The translations under genes and the position numbers were made by a program. Below, one piece after another: positions 7,915 to 14,391 of a stretch of DNA of 14,668 nucleotides. The notes beneath the pieces were generated by a model that was given only the letters and a program-made list of their open reading frames with translations, was not told the DNA's origin and did no database searches. The DNA comes from JBHIEE01 sp046760445 (GTDB lineage Bacteria; Acidobacteriota; Aminicenantia; JdFR-78): positions 1 to 14,668 of the forward strand of contig JBHIEE010000074.1 of NCBI GenBank assembly GCA_046760445.1. The letters are read 5' to 3'. Within the stretch, counting starts at the first letter, position 1. Each line of letters begins with the position of its first letter.

Positions 7915-8740
7915 AATAATTCAGAGAGAAAAACTGGTGCCAAATATTCATTTATTAAAGATTCATGCTCCAAATGTTGCTCAAAAATGTAAACCAGGTC
8001 AATTTGTAATTATTATGCCTGACGAAAAAGGAGAAAGAATCCCTCTTTCCATTGCAGACTGGGATGTGGAAGAAGGTTCAGTAACTTCAGTCTTTTTAAT
8101 AGTAGGCACTTCCACTCACAAATTGGCTCAACTCAAGGCCGAAGACTCTGTCTCCACCTATGTCGGTCCCTTGGGAAAGCCCTCCCAGATTGAAAAATTT
8201 GGAACTGTGGTCTGCGTGGGCGGTTGTTATGGTATTGGTGCTATTTATCCCCTAACTAAGAATCTCAAAAAGGCGGGAAACAGGGTCATCTCTTTAATAG
8301 ATGTCAGGAGTAAATATCTACTCTACTGGGAGAACAAATTAAGAGGGGTAAGTGACGAGCTATTTGTTGCTGCTCGAGACGGGTCTTATAGTTTTAATGG
8401 TTATGCTCCTGAAAAACTTAAAGAGTTAATCGAGGAAAAGAAGAAAATAGACCGGGTAATAGTTATTGGATGCACTTATCTTATGTTCAGTTGTAGTCAG
8501 GTAACTGAACCGTATCAGATAAAAACAATGGTCAGCCTTAACCCAATTATGGTTGACGGAACAGGAATGTGTGGCGCCTGCCGGGTAACCATTGAAGGCA
8601 AGACAAAGTTCGCTTGTGTTGATGGCCCTGATTTTGATGGCCATCAAGTGGACTGGAAGGAGCTATTTGATCGAAGAAAATTTTATTTTGAAGATGAAAA
8701 TCGCTCTCTCTGTCAGTGGGAAAATCAAGTATATCCCTAA
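7907..8740 (+). CDS. NfnA/SudB/PyrK-like FAD- and [2Fe-2S]-containing NAD(P)H-ferredoxin reductase subunit
   Basis: This 277-residue protein belongs to the ferredoxin-reductase superfamily, in the branch with NfnA, SudB and the dihydroorotate-dehydrogenase electron-transfer subunit PyrK. The N-terminal FAD-binding barrel carries RIPLS at residues 44-48. The nucleotide-binding half opens with the GGCYGIGAIYP stretch near 105-115. The C-terminal [2Fe-2S] site uses Cys222, Cys225 and Cys237 within VDGTGMCGACRV. In Nfn this subunit binds FAD and NAD(H), while its partner holds the bifurcating FAD. The start overlaps the upstream stop by 8 nt, with AGAGGA just before it, and the NfnB-like gene follows after 25 nt. 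That pairing is the NfnAB/SudBA arrangement and argues against pyrimidine synthesis. Nfn and Sud versions cannot be separated by eye. Confidence 0.88.
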   Translation: MFKIIQREKLVPNIHLLKIHAPNVAQKCKPGQFVIIMPDEKGERIPLSIADWDVEEGSVTSVFLIVGTSTHKLAQLKAEDSVSTYVGPLGKPSQIEKFGTVVCVGGCYGIGAIYPLTKNLKKAGNRVISLIDVRSKYLLYWENKLRGVSDELFVAARDGSYSFNGYAPEKLKELIEEKKKIDRVIVIGCTYLMFSCSQVTEPYQIKTMVSLNPIMVDGTGMCGACRVTIEGKTKFACVDGPDFDGHQVDWKELFDRRKFYFEDENRSLCQWENQVYP

Positions 8741-8765
8741 AATTTAAAAACTTCGGGTAACTGAA

Positions 8766-10268
8766 ATGGAAGAAAAAGGAATATCAGATCAACTAAAAGA
8801 AAAATTAAAAACGGAATATCAAAAGGAGTGGAGAAAAGACCTTAGAAAAGCTATACTGGCCAAAGAAAGAATGAAAACTGCCCGGCAGAAGATGCCGGAA
8901 AGAGAACCTTCCCTTAGAATTATCGGATTTAAAGAGGTTAATTTGGGATTAACTGAAGAAATGGCCGTCAGAGAAGCCCAAAGGTGTCTCGATTGCGCCA
9001 ATCCTCAGTGTGTGGTTGGTTGCCCAGTAAGAATAGACATCCCCAGTTTTATTAAACTCATTGAGAAAGGTGATTTTATTGCCGGTGCTAAGAAATTAAA
9101 GGAAGCAAATTCTCTTCCGGCTATTTGCGGAAGGGTTTGTCCTCAAGAAGTTCAATGTGAAATGCTATGTAACTTAAAGAAAGCGACTGGAGTTCCAGTG
9201 GCCATTGGTAATTTAGAAAGATTCGTTGCCGATTATGAAAGAGAAAACGGAAAGGTATCTATCCCAGAAATACCTCCTCCCACTGGTAAAAAAGTAGCAG
9301 TTATAGGAGCTGGACCTGCAGGTTTAACCGTAGCTGGTGAGCTGGCTAAAAAAGGCCATCAAATAACTATTTTTGAAGCTCTACATAAGGCAGGAGGAGT
9401 TTTAGTTTATGGCATTCCTGAATTTCGATTACCCAAACATATTCTTGAAGCAGAAATAAATTATTTAAAGAATATGGGAGTGGAAATTGTAACTGATATT
9501 GTCGTGGGAATGACTGCCACGATTGAAGATTTAAAAGAAAATGGCTATGAGGCATTCTTTATTGGAAGTGGAGCTGGGTTACCTAATTTTATGAGAATTG
9601 AAGGGGAAAATTTAATTGGTGTGTATTCTGCAAATGAGTATTTAACCAGAGTCAATTTAATGAAAGCCTATCAATTCCCTATCTATGATACTCCAGTTTA
9701 TAAAGGAAAAAGGGCAGCAGTTATTGGAGGAGGCAATGTGGCTATGGATGCTGTTCGAACAGCCAAAAGATTAGGCGCTGAGATGGCCGCCATCATTTAT
9801 CGTCGGTCAAAAGTAGAAATGCCTGCCCGCGTGGAAGAAATTAAACATGCTGAAGAGGAAGGAATTGAATTCCATTTTCTCACTGCCCCTATTAGATATA
9901 TAGGAGATAAAAATAATAAACTTAAAGCAATGGAATGTATTAGGATGGAACTTGGAGAACCTGATGCTTCTGGACGACGGAGACCCATTCCAATTCAGGG
10001 GTCAGAATTTATTACGGAAGTGGACTTAGTGGTGGTCGCCATTGGCCAGAGTCCTAATCCTCTTATTCCTAATACTACTCCACAGATTAAAGTTGGAAAA
10101 TGGGGAAATATCGAAGTTAACTGGGAAACTATGGAAACCAGTATGGAAGGCGTATATGCTGGAGGAGATATTGTCAGAGGAGGAGCAACCGTTATCTTAG
10201 CTATGGGAGATGGCAGAAGAGCAGCTGAATCAATTGATAGATATTTAAGAAGAAAAATGAGAAAATAA
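8766..10268 (+). CDS. NfnB/SudA-like NADPH-dependent FAD iron-sulfur oxidoreductase (glutamate-synthase small-chain family)
   Basis: The 500-residue protein matches the GltD/NfnB/SudA family, slightly longer because of a charged N-terminal helix (about 1-45). The N-terminal two-[4Fe-4S] domain has Cys74, 77, 82, 86 and Cys121, 125, 131, 135. A first dinucleotide fold with GAGPAG (181-186) binds FAD. A second with GGGNVA (321-326), followed by the YRRSKVE stretch (345-351), binds NADPH; the arginines suit the 2'-phosphate. The C-terminal GDIVRGGATV segment contacts FAD. No glutamate synthase large subunit is encoded here, so the common 'glutamate synthase' label would mislead. With the preceding FAD subunit it reproduces both Nfn subunits, in which this FAD is the bifurcation site. 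It is separated from the CoA-transferase gene by 44 nt with no terminator. Its Shine-Dalgarno is weak. Confidence 0.9.
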   Translation: MEEKGISDQLKEKLKTEYQKEWRKDLRKAILAKERMKTARQKMPEREPSLRIIGFKEVNLGLTEEMAVREAQRCLDCANPQCVVGCPVRIDIPSFIKLIEKGDFIAGAKKLKEANSLPAICGRVCPQEVQCEMLCNLKKATGVPVAIGNLERFVADYERENGKVSIPEIPPPTGKKVAVIGAGPAGLTVAGELAKKGHQITIFEALHKAGGVLVYGIPEFRLPKHILEAEINYLKNMGVEIVTDIVVGMTATIEDLKENGYEAFFIGSGAGLPNFMRIEGENLIGVYSANEYLTRVNLMKAYQFPIYDTPVYKGKRAAVIGGGNVAMDAVRTAKRLGAEMAAIIYRRSKVEMPARVEEIKHAEEEGIEFHFLTAPIRYIGDKNNKLKAMECIRMELGEPDASGRRRPIPIQGSEFITEVDLVVVAIGQSPNPLIPNTTPQIKVGKWGNIEVNWETMETSMEGVYAGGDIVRGGATVILAMGDGRRAAESIDRYLRRKMRK

Positions 10269-10312
10269 AAGGGAAAAGAAAAATTAGTGATTTCTGCTAA
10301 ACGGAAGAAGAA

Positions 10313-11611
10313 ATGAGTTGGGTAGATGAATATAAGAAAAAAATAGTTACTCCAGAAGAAGTTGTTTCTCTTGTAAAGAGCAATGATTATGTCTACCTCA
10401 GCGGAAATGCAGCGACACCATATATTTTATTAAATGCTCTGGCCAATAGAAAAGATGAATTAGACAATGTCAAATTAGTTCATGTCCTTCTCTTAGGGGA
10501 AGACCCTTTCTCTAAACCTGGAATGGAAGGACATTTTCGCCATAATTCCCTTTTTGTAGGGCCAGCTGACCGGGAAGCGGTCAATCAAGGAAGAGCTGAT
10601 TATGTTCCTATTTTTCTTTTCCAAATTCCTAATTTATTTTATTCCAGGCAGATTCCTTTAGATGTCGTTATTGTCCAGGTTTCTCCCCCAGATGAACACG
10701 GCTTTATGAGCTTAGGTGTAGAAGTATTAGCTTCTAAACCAGCAGTCGAGACTGCCAAAATAGTAATTGCTCAGGTAAATGAAAAAATGCCTCGAGTTTT
10801 AGGAGATTCTTTTATTCATTTTTCTCGAATTGAAAAATTAGTCGAAGTTTCAGAGGAATTACCTCAGTTGAAAAAAAAACCTTTCACTGAGGTAGAAAGA
10901 AAGATTGGACATTACATTGCTGATTTAATAGAAGATGGCTCTACTCTTCAATTAGGCATTGGCGGCATTCCAGATGCTGTTTTATCTGCTTTAAAAAATA
11001 GAAAAGAGTTAGGTATCCATACAGAAATGGTTTCCGATGGGATAATGGAGGCAATTGAACAAGGGATAATTACTGGAGCTAAAAAAAATTTTCACCCATA
11101 TAAAGCAGTTATTACTTTTATTTTGGGCTCATCGAAATTATATGATTTTGTTGATAACAATCCTTTGTTTGAAGCTCACCCAGTGAATTACACCAATCAT
11201 CCATTTATCATCTCCCAGAATGATAACATGGTAGCTATAAACTCAGCTATTGAGGTTGATATTACTGGTCAAGTCTGTTCTGATTCAATTGGAACTTATA
11301 TCTACAGCGGTTTCGGGGGGCAAGTTGACTTTATCCGCGGGGCAGCTCATTCTAAAAATGGGAAAGCAATTATTGCTCTTCCCTCCACCACCAAAAACGA
11401 AATGATCTCTCGAATTGTCCCTTTTTTAAAGCAAGGAGCCGGAGTAGTTACCACGAGAGCTGATGTTCAATATGTAGTAACTGAATATGGAATTGCTTAT
11501 TTACATGGCAAGAACTTAGTAGAGAGAACTGAGGCTCTAATAAATATTGCTCATCCAAAATTTAGAGATGAATTAATTAAAACAGCCAAGGAAAGAAATT
11601 TACTCAAATAG
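10313..11611 (+). CDS. Acetyl-CoA hydrolase/transferase family; 4-hydroxybutyrate- or butyryl-type CoA-transferase
   Basis: This 432-residue protein has the two-domain layout of the family that includes 4-hydroxybutyrate CoA-transferase (AbfT), butyryl-CoA:acetate CoA-transferase and succinyl-CoA:acetate transferases. It moves CoA between acyl-CoA and a free carboxylate through a glutamyl-CoA thioester. The catalytic glutamate is Glu238 in IHTEMVSDG, the same number as reported for AbfT. The CoA-binding glycine loop GIGGIP is at 215-220. Other family signatures are SPPDEHGFMSLG (125-136) and VDITGQV in the C-terminal half. The length is nearer to the AbfT/butyryl group than to the longer Ach1 hydrolases, but the acyl substrate is not decided. 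It is the last operon gene, preceded by GGAAG about 5 nt before ATG and followed at once by a strong hairpin. This ties the redox genes to acyl-CoA metabolism. Confidence 0.88.
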   Translation: MSWVDEYKKKIVTPEEVVSLVKSNDYVYLSGNAATPYILLNALANRKDELDNVKLVHVLLLGEDPFSKPGMEGHFRHNSLFVGPADREAVNQGRADYVPIFLFQIPNLFYSRQIPLDVVIVQVSPPDEHGFMSLGVEVLASKPAVETAKIVIAQVNEKMPRVLGDSFIHFSRIEKLVEVSEELPQLKKKPFTEVERKIGHYIADLIEDGSTLQLGIGGIPDAVLSALKNRKELGIHTEMVSDGIMEAIEQGIITGAKKNFHPYKAVITFILGSSKLYDFVDNNPLFEAHPVNYTNHPFIISQNDNMVAINSAIEVDITGQVCSDSIGTYIYSGFGGQVDFIRGAAHSKNGKAIIALPSTTKNEMISRIVPFLKQGAGVVTTRADVQYVVTEYGIAYLHGKNLVERTEALINIAHPKFRDELIKTAKERNLLK

Positions 11612-11708
11612 GGTTCAAGGATTCAAGGGGTCGAGGATTCAAGTAAAGAAATATTAAAGCACGGCGACTTTTTTAGGGTTGCTTTACTCGAATCCTTGAA
11701 CCCTTTTT
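11611..11708 (+). terminator. Operon-end hairpin with T run and an alternative competing stem
   Basis: GGGTTCAAGGATTC (11611-11624) is perfectly complementary to 11690-11703, and the right arm is followed by five T residues (11704-11708), as in a Rho-independent terminator. The loop is long (65 nt). Inside it, 11635-11648 can pair instead with 11682-11695 (13 of 14 positions). The two pairings share 11690-11695, so they exclude each other. The left arm contains two tandem copies of a GGATTCAAG-type word, which explains the alternative. It begins at the last base of the CoA-transferase stop codon and ends 5 nt before the RNase HIII ATG. It could stop or attenuate read-through into that gene. 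Confidence 0.6.
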
Positions 11709-11713
11709 ATAAA

Positions 11714-12394
11714 ATGAAAAAATTATTCCAGCCAGAAACTCGCAGGGAATCTAATCGAACCAATGGCTGGATAGGAACAGATGAATCAGGAAAAGGTGAT
11801 TACTTTGGTCCTTTAGTTGTGGCGGGAGTTTATGTTAGAAACAGTCAAGATGAAAAAAGACTAGAAGAAATTGGGACAAGGGACAGCAAAAAAATCTCTG
11901 ATAGGCGAATTATAGAATTAGCCCGAACAATAAAAGAAAAATTTATTAACTCTATTGTCTTAATTGGTCCTGAGAGATACAATCAACTCTATGAAAAATT
12001 AAAAAATCTTAATCGAATTTTAGCCTGGGCTCATGCCCGAGTAATAGAAAACATCTTAGAAAGAGTTGAATGTAGCTATGCAATCACTGATCAATTTGGC
12101 GACAAAAATTACGTTTTAAATGCTCTTATGAGAAAAGGAAAAAATATATATATTCATCAACAGCCAGGAGCAGAAGAAGATTTGGCGGTAGCTGCTGCTT
12201 CAATTTTAGCTCGAGCTGAATTCTTAAAAAAGATAGACTCCCTTTCTCAAGAAATTGGAGTTAATTTACTAAAAGGTTCTTCTCGGGAAGTTGAGAATTT
12301 AGCTCGTGAGTTAGTCAAAAATAAAGGAAAAGAGATTTTAAACAGAATTACTAAGAGACATTTTAAAATTACCAGGAAAATTTTAGGTGATTAA
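11714..12394 (+). CDS. rnhC: Ribonuclease HIII, short form lacking the N-terminal substrate-binding domain
   Basis: This RNase H type 2 enzyme cleaves the RNA strand of RNA-DNA hybrids. The GTDESGKGDYFGPL motif (residues 21-34 from this start) is the HIII variant of the active site and supplies Asp23 and Glu24. RDSKKISDRR (56-65) is the conserved DSK motif. ITDQF supplies Asp126. The acidic cluster before LAVAAASILAR (157-167) supplies the fourth acidic residue. Typical RNase HIII has about 300 residues with an N-terminal TBP-like domain of 80-90 residues; here only about 20 precede the catalytic domain, for a total of 226. The frame could open at TTG 11696, but that codon lies inside the hairpin arm, so ATG 11714 is preferred. 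No Shine-Dalgarno is visible, so translation may be weak or structure-controlled. Confidence 0.88.
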   Translation: MKKLFQPETRRESNRTNGWIGTDESGKGDYFGPLVVAGVYVRNSQDEKRLEEIGTRDSKKISDRRIIELARTIKEKFINSIVLIGPERYNQLYEKLKNLNRILAWAHARVIENILERVECSYAITDQFGDKNYVLNALMRKGKNIYIHQQPGAEEDLAVAAASILARAEFLKKIDSLSQEIGVNLLKGSSREVENLARELVKNKGKEILNRITKRHFKITRKILGD

Positions 12395-12482
12395 TTTATG
12401 GCTCCTATCCAAAGTGTGTAAATAATGTATCATACTGATGGCAATAATCAAACTCAAATTTCTCATAGTTCTCAAAAAACCC

Positions 12483-12613
12483 AAAGTTCAAAATCCAAAT
12501 ACCAAATGAATGTCAAATTACTAAATGTCAAAAAGCTTTTTCTTCTAAGTCGTATATTTTGTCATTGGGAATTTGGATTTGATTTGTCATTTGAGTCTTG
12601 TCATTTGAACTTT
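12483..12613. repeat. AT-rich imperfect palindromic repeat (copy C) upstream of the DUF401 gene
   Basis: The left arm starts AAAGTTCAAA (12483-12509) and pairs with 12587-12613 at 20 of 27 positions. Further CAAA/TTTG-type complementarity lies inside (around 12510-12535 and 12558-12585). The word style matches the element at 1806-1978, and both are followed by the same 37-nt tail. An 86-codon frame spans this element (12425-12685), but its composition follows the repeat and it resembles no protein I know. The element fills most of the 287-nt gap between the RNase HIII and DUF401 genes. Confidence 0.6.
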
Positions 12614-12621
12614 TCATTTCC

Positions 12622-12658
12622 CTATATTATCCTCTTATCTGCACAAATGGGAGAAGAA
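12622..12658. repeat. Dispersed direct repeat, copy 2
   Basis: This is the second copy of the stretch at 2014-2050, in the same orientation. The first 18 bases (CTATATTATCCTCTTATC) are identical, and the remainder differs at only a few positions. It begins 9 nt after the right arm of palindromic copy C and ends 23 nt before the DUF401 start codon, so the element supplies the immediate upstream region of that gene. Confidence 0.7.
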
Positions 12659-12681
12659 CTCAATTTATTAATGAAAAATCA

Positions 12682-13899
12682 ATGATCATCCTTCTAAAGC
12701 TTGGATTAGTTGTTCTCTTCATTTTAATCCTTATCAGATTAAAAATTGATTTGGGATTAGTTCTTTTCTCAGGAGCAGTGCTCGGAGGATTTCTCCTGGG
12801 GATGAATTTCCGGCAAATTGTCAAAAATATTTACTCAACTCTTATTGATTTAAATACTTTAAATTTGATTGGAATAATTCTTTTAGTCCTGTACCTTGGA
12901 AACTTCCTTCAGCATACCGGAAATTTCAAGAATATGGTTAATGCTTTAGATCATCTCATTCCTGAACCTCGATTGACCTTGATTCTTCCTGCCGCTATTA
13001 TCGGACTCCTCCCAATGTTAGGGGGAGCTCTAATTTCTGCCCCAATGATCGATGAATCAAGCCAAAAGATGAATTTGACTTCAGAAACAAAAACATTTTT
13101 TAATTACTGGTTTCGTCATATCTGGGAATATTTCTGGCCACTCTATCCTGGATTAATTTTAGCAGCAGCCATTATAAAAATTCCTGTGAGCAGGATAATG
13201 ATTGTTCAATTTCCTTTTACCATTTTAGCCGTAGTCATTGGTTTGATCTTGCTATTTACTAAAGTTCCAAGAATTAAAAAGAAAAGTACTTCCCAGCGCT
13301 ATGTGAAAAGTTTTGTTATTCTTGTGATTAGTCTTTGGCCGATAATTTTGGCATTAATTTTAATATTTTTATTAAGATTCCCCATGATTTTATCCCTGGC
13401 CATTGTTTCTTTACTAACAGTTCTCTTTTCTAAATCGAATATTAAAGAAAAAAAAGATGTCTTTCTTAAAAGCCTGTCTTTTAAAATAATCTTTCTCTTG
13501 GCTTCTGTAATGATGTTCAAGAGAATTCTTGTTGATTCAGGTGTATTCACTTCAATTCTTAAAGTATTTGGTACTGAAGGTCTCTCAGCTATAATTCTCC
13601 TTTTCTGTGCACCATTTCTGATCGGTTTTTTAACCGGAGTTAACCATGCTTATGTTGGAGTCTCTTTCCCAATACTTTTACCAATTTTCGGTATGGAAAA
13701 TCCTGATTTAATATATATTATGTTCGCTTATGTAAGTGGATTTGCCGGAATTTTACTTTCTCCGACCCACTTATGTCTGAATTTAACCATTCAATATTTT
13801 AAAGCGGATCAGAGAAAAGTCTATAAAATTTTATTTTGGCCGGTATTAACTATATTTTTAACTGCTTTTTTGGTATTATTATTTACGAGAATCGTATAA
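12682..13899 (+). CDS. DUF401 family integral membrane protein
   Basis: This 405-residue protein is almost entirely hydrophobic, with about ten membrane segments and short charged loops. The signature GLLPMLGGALISAPM (about residues 110-124 from this start) and the NYWFRHIWEYFWPLYPG stretch (about 142-158) are hallmarks of the DUF401 family. A second half-motif, GFLTGVNHAYVGVSFP (about 315-330), suggests an inverted or repeated transporter-like architecture. The function of the family is not established; a permease or ion-transporter role is only inferred from its topology. The frame can be read back to 12598, but that part lies in the repeat. ATG 12682 begins directly with a membrane segment and fits the family length. 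No proper Shine-Dalgarno precedes it, and the ATG overlaps the TGA of a tiny upstream frame (ATGA). The neighbouring genes give no functional clue. Confidence 0.82.
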   Translation: MIILLKLGLVVLFILILIRLKIDLGLVLFSGAVLGGFLLGMNFRQIVKNIYSTLIDLNTLNLIGIILLVLYLGNFLQHTGNFKNMVNALDHLIPEPRLTLILPAAIIGLLPMLGGALISAPMIDESSQKMNLTSETKTFFNYWFRHIWEYFWPLYPGLILAAAIIKIPVSRIMIVQFPFTILAVVIGLILLFTKVPRIKKKSTSQRYVKSFVILVISLWPIILALILIFLLRFPMILSLAIVSLLTVLFSKSNIKEKKDVFLKSLSFKIIFLLASVMMFKRILVDSGVFTSILKVFGTEGLSAIILLFCAPFLIGFLTGVNHAYVGVSFPILLPIFGMENPDLIYIMFAYVSGFAGILLSPTHLCLNLTIQYFKADQRKVYKILFWPVLTIFLTAFLVLLFTRIV

Positions 13900-13902
13900 T
13901 CC

Positions 13903-13937
13903 TAAACTGTGAACTGAAGCCAACGATTCACAGTTTA
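13903..13937 (+). terminator. Perfect 11-bp hairpin between the DUF401 and cupin genes
   Basis: TAAACTGTGAA (13903-13913) is perfectly complementary to 13927-13937 around a 13-nt loop. Weaker outer pairing is possible between ATCGTA (13891-13896) and TACGAT (13936-13941), which would overlap the DUF401 stop codon. No T run follows, so it is not a classical intrinsic terminator. The cupin Shine-Dalgarno begins 9 nt after the stem. It may protect the upstream mRNA end or affect cupin expression. Confidence 0.4.
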
Positions 13938-13945
13938 CGATTGAA

Positions 13946-13952
13946 AAGGAGG
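13946..13952 (+). promoter_or_regulatory. Strong ribosome binding site of the cupin gene
   Basis: AAGGAGG lies 5 nt before ATG 13958, the strongest Shine-Dalgarno match on the plus strand of the window. It decides between TTG 13955 (2 nt spacing, too close) and ATG 13958, favouring the ATG. Confidence 0.75.
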
Positions 13953-13957
13953 AGTTG

Positions 13958-14284
13958 ATGAAAAAAATAGTTATTGATGAGATAGCACAAAGAATAAGTA
14001 AAAATTTTACTCTAACTCAAATTGCCACAGTCGATAATTATGGAATAAACTTAGCCCTGATTGATGGTCAATATCCTTTTCATCGACATAATGGTGATGA
14101 GTTTTTTCTAATTTTAAAAGGAGAAATATTCATTGATATTAAAGATAACCCCCCTGTAATTCTTAAAGAAGGAGAAGGATTTCTTATTAAAGAAGGAACA
14201 ATTCATCGTTCTCGATCAAACAAAAAATCTTTAGCTCTGGTTTTTGAGGCTCGTGATTTATCTTATTTAATAGAAGAAGAATAA
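13958..14284 (+). CDS. Small single-domain cupin protein
   Basis: This 108-residue protein is nearly all one cupin_2 barrel. The first cupin motif supplies His42, His44 and Glu48 (FHRHNGDEFF) and is followed by LKGEIFIDI. The second has the GEGFLIKEGTIHRS stretch, which supplies His83 as the fourth likely metal ligand. All four ligands expected for a divalent-metal site are therefore present. Single-domain cupins include isomerases, dioxygenases and small-molecule binders, and the sequence does not say which. It is preceded by a strong AAGGAGG and a hairpin, 58 nt after the DUF401 stop. It may be co-transcribed with that gene, but nothing shows a shared function. The family call is firm and the role unknown. 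Confidence 0.85.
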   Translation: MKKIVIDEIAQRISKNFTLTQIATVDNYGINLALIDGQYPFHRHNGDEFFLILKGEIFIDIKDNPPVILKEGEGFLIKEGTIHRSRSNKKSLALVFEARDLSYLIEEE

Positions 14285-14303
14285 GTCGCAAGTCCACAAG
14301 TCT

Positions 14304-14373
14304 CAAGTCACAGGTTGGAAATTGAATAGTCCAGGTTCAGAGTCTTTCCAGCTAATATTCGGCATGTGACTTG
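14304..14373. repeat. Imperfect inverted repeat between the cupin and AlaX genes
   Basis: CAAGTCACA (14304-14312) is exactly complementary to TGTGACTTG (14365-14373), with 52 nt between. The flanks hold related CAAGTC / GACTTG and GAGAC words (for example 14290-14303 and 14374-14395), so the palindrome extends imperfectly almost to the next start codon. It has the same design as the other intergenic repeats but a different word set. Confidence 0.5.
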
Positions 14374-14391
14374 TTGCTTGAAACATGAGAC

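Noticed and set aside
7907..8740. Dihydroorotate dehydrogenase electron-transfer subunit PyrK
   Set aside because: No PyrD or other pyrimidine gene is nearby, and the following gene is an NfnB/SudA-type partner.
8766..10268. Glutamate synthase small subunit
   Set aside because: No large subunit is present. The family is shared with NfnB/SudA, and the FAD/[2Fe-2S] partner upstream fits Nfn/Sud.
11696..11713. TTG start for RNase HIII
   Set aside because: The codon lies in the right arm of the perfect hairpin and adds six residues encoded by repeat DNA; ATG 11714 is more plausible.
11683..11713. Promoter TTTACT...TATAAA before RNase HIII
   Set aside because: The -10-like element abuts the ATG, leaving no room for a transcription start before the gene, and the -35 is within the hairpin.
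12425..12685. 86-residue protein-coding gene
   Set aside because: It lies almost wholly inside palindromic repeat copy C, has repeat-driven composition (Gln/Ser/Lys then Phe/Leu), lacks a ribosome binding site and resembles no family.
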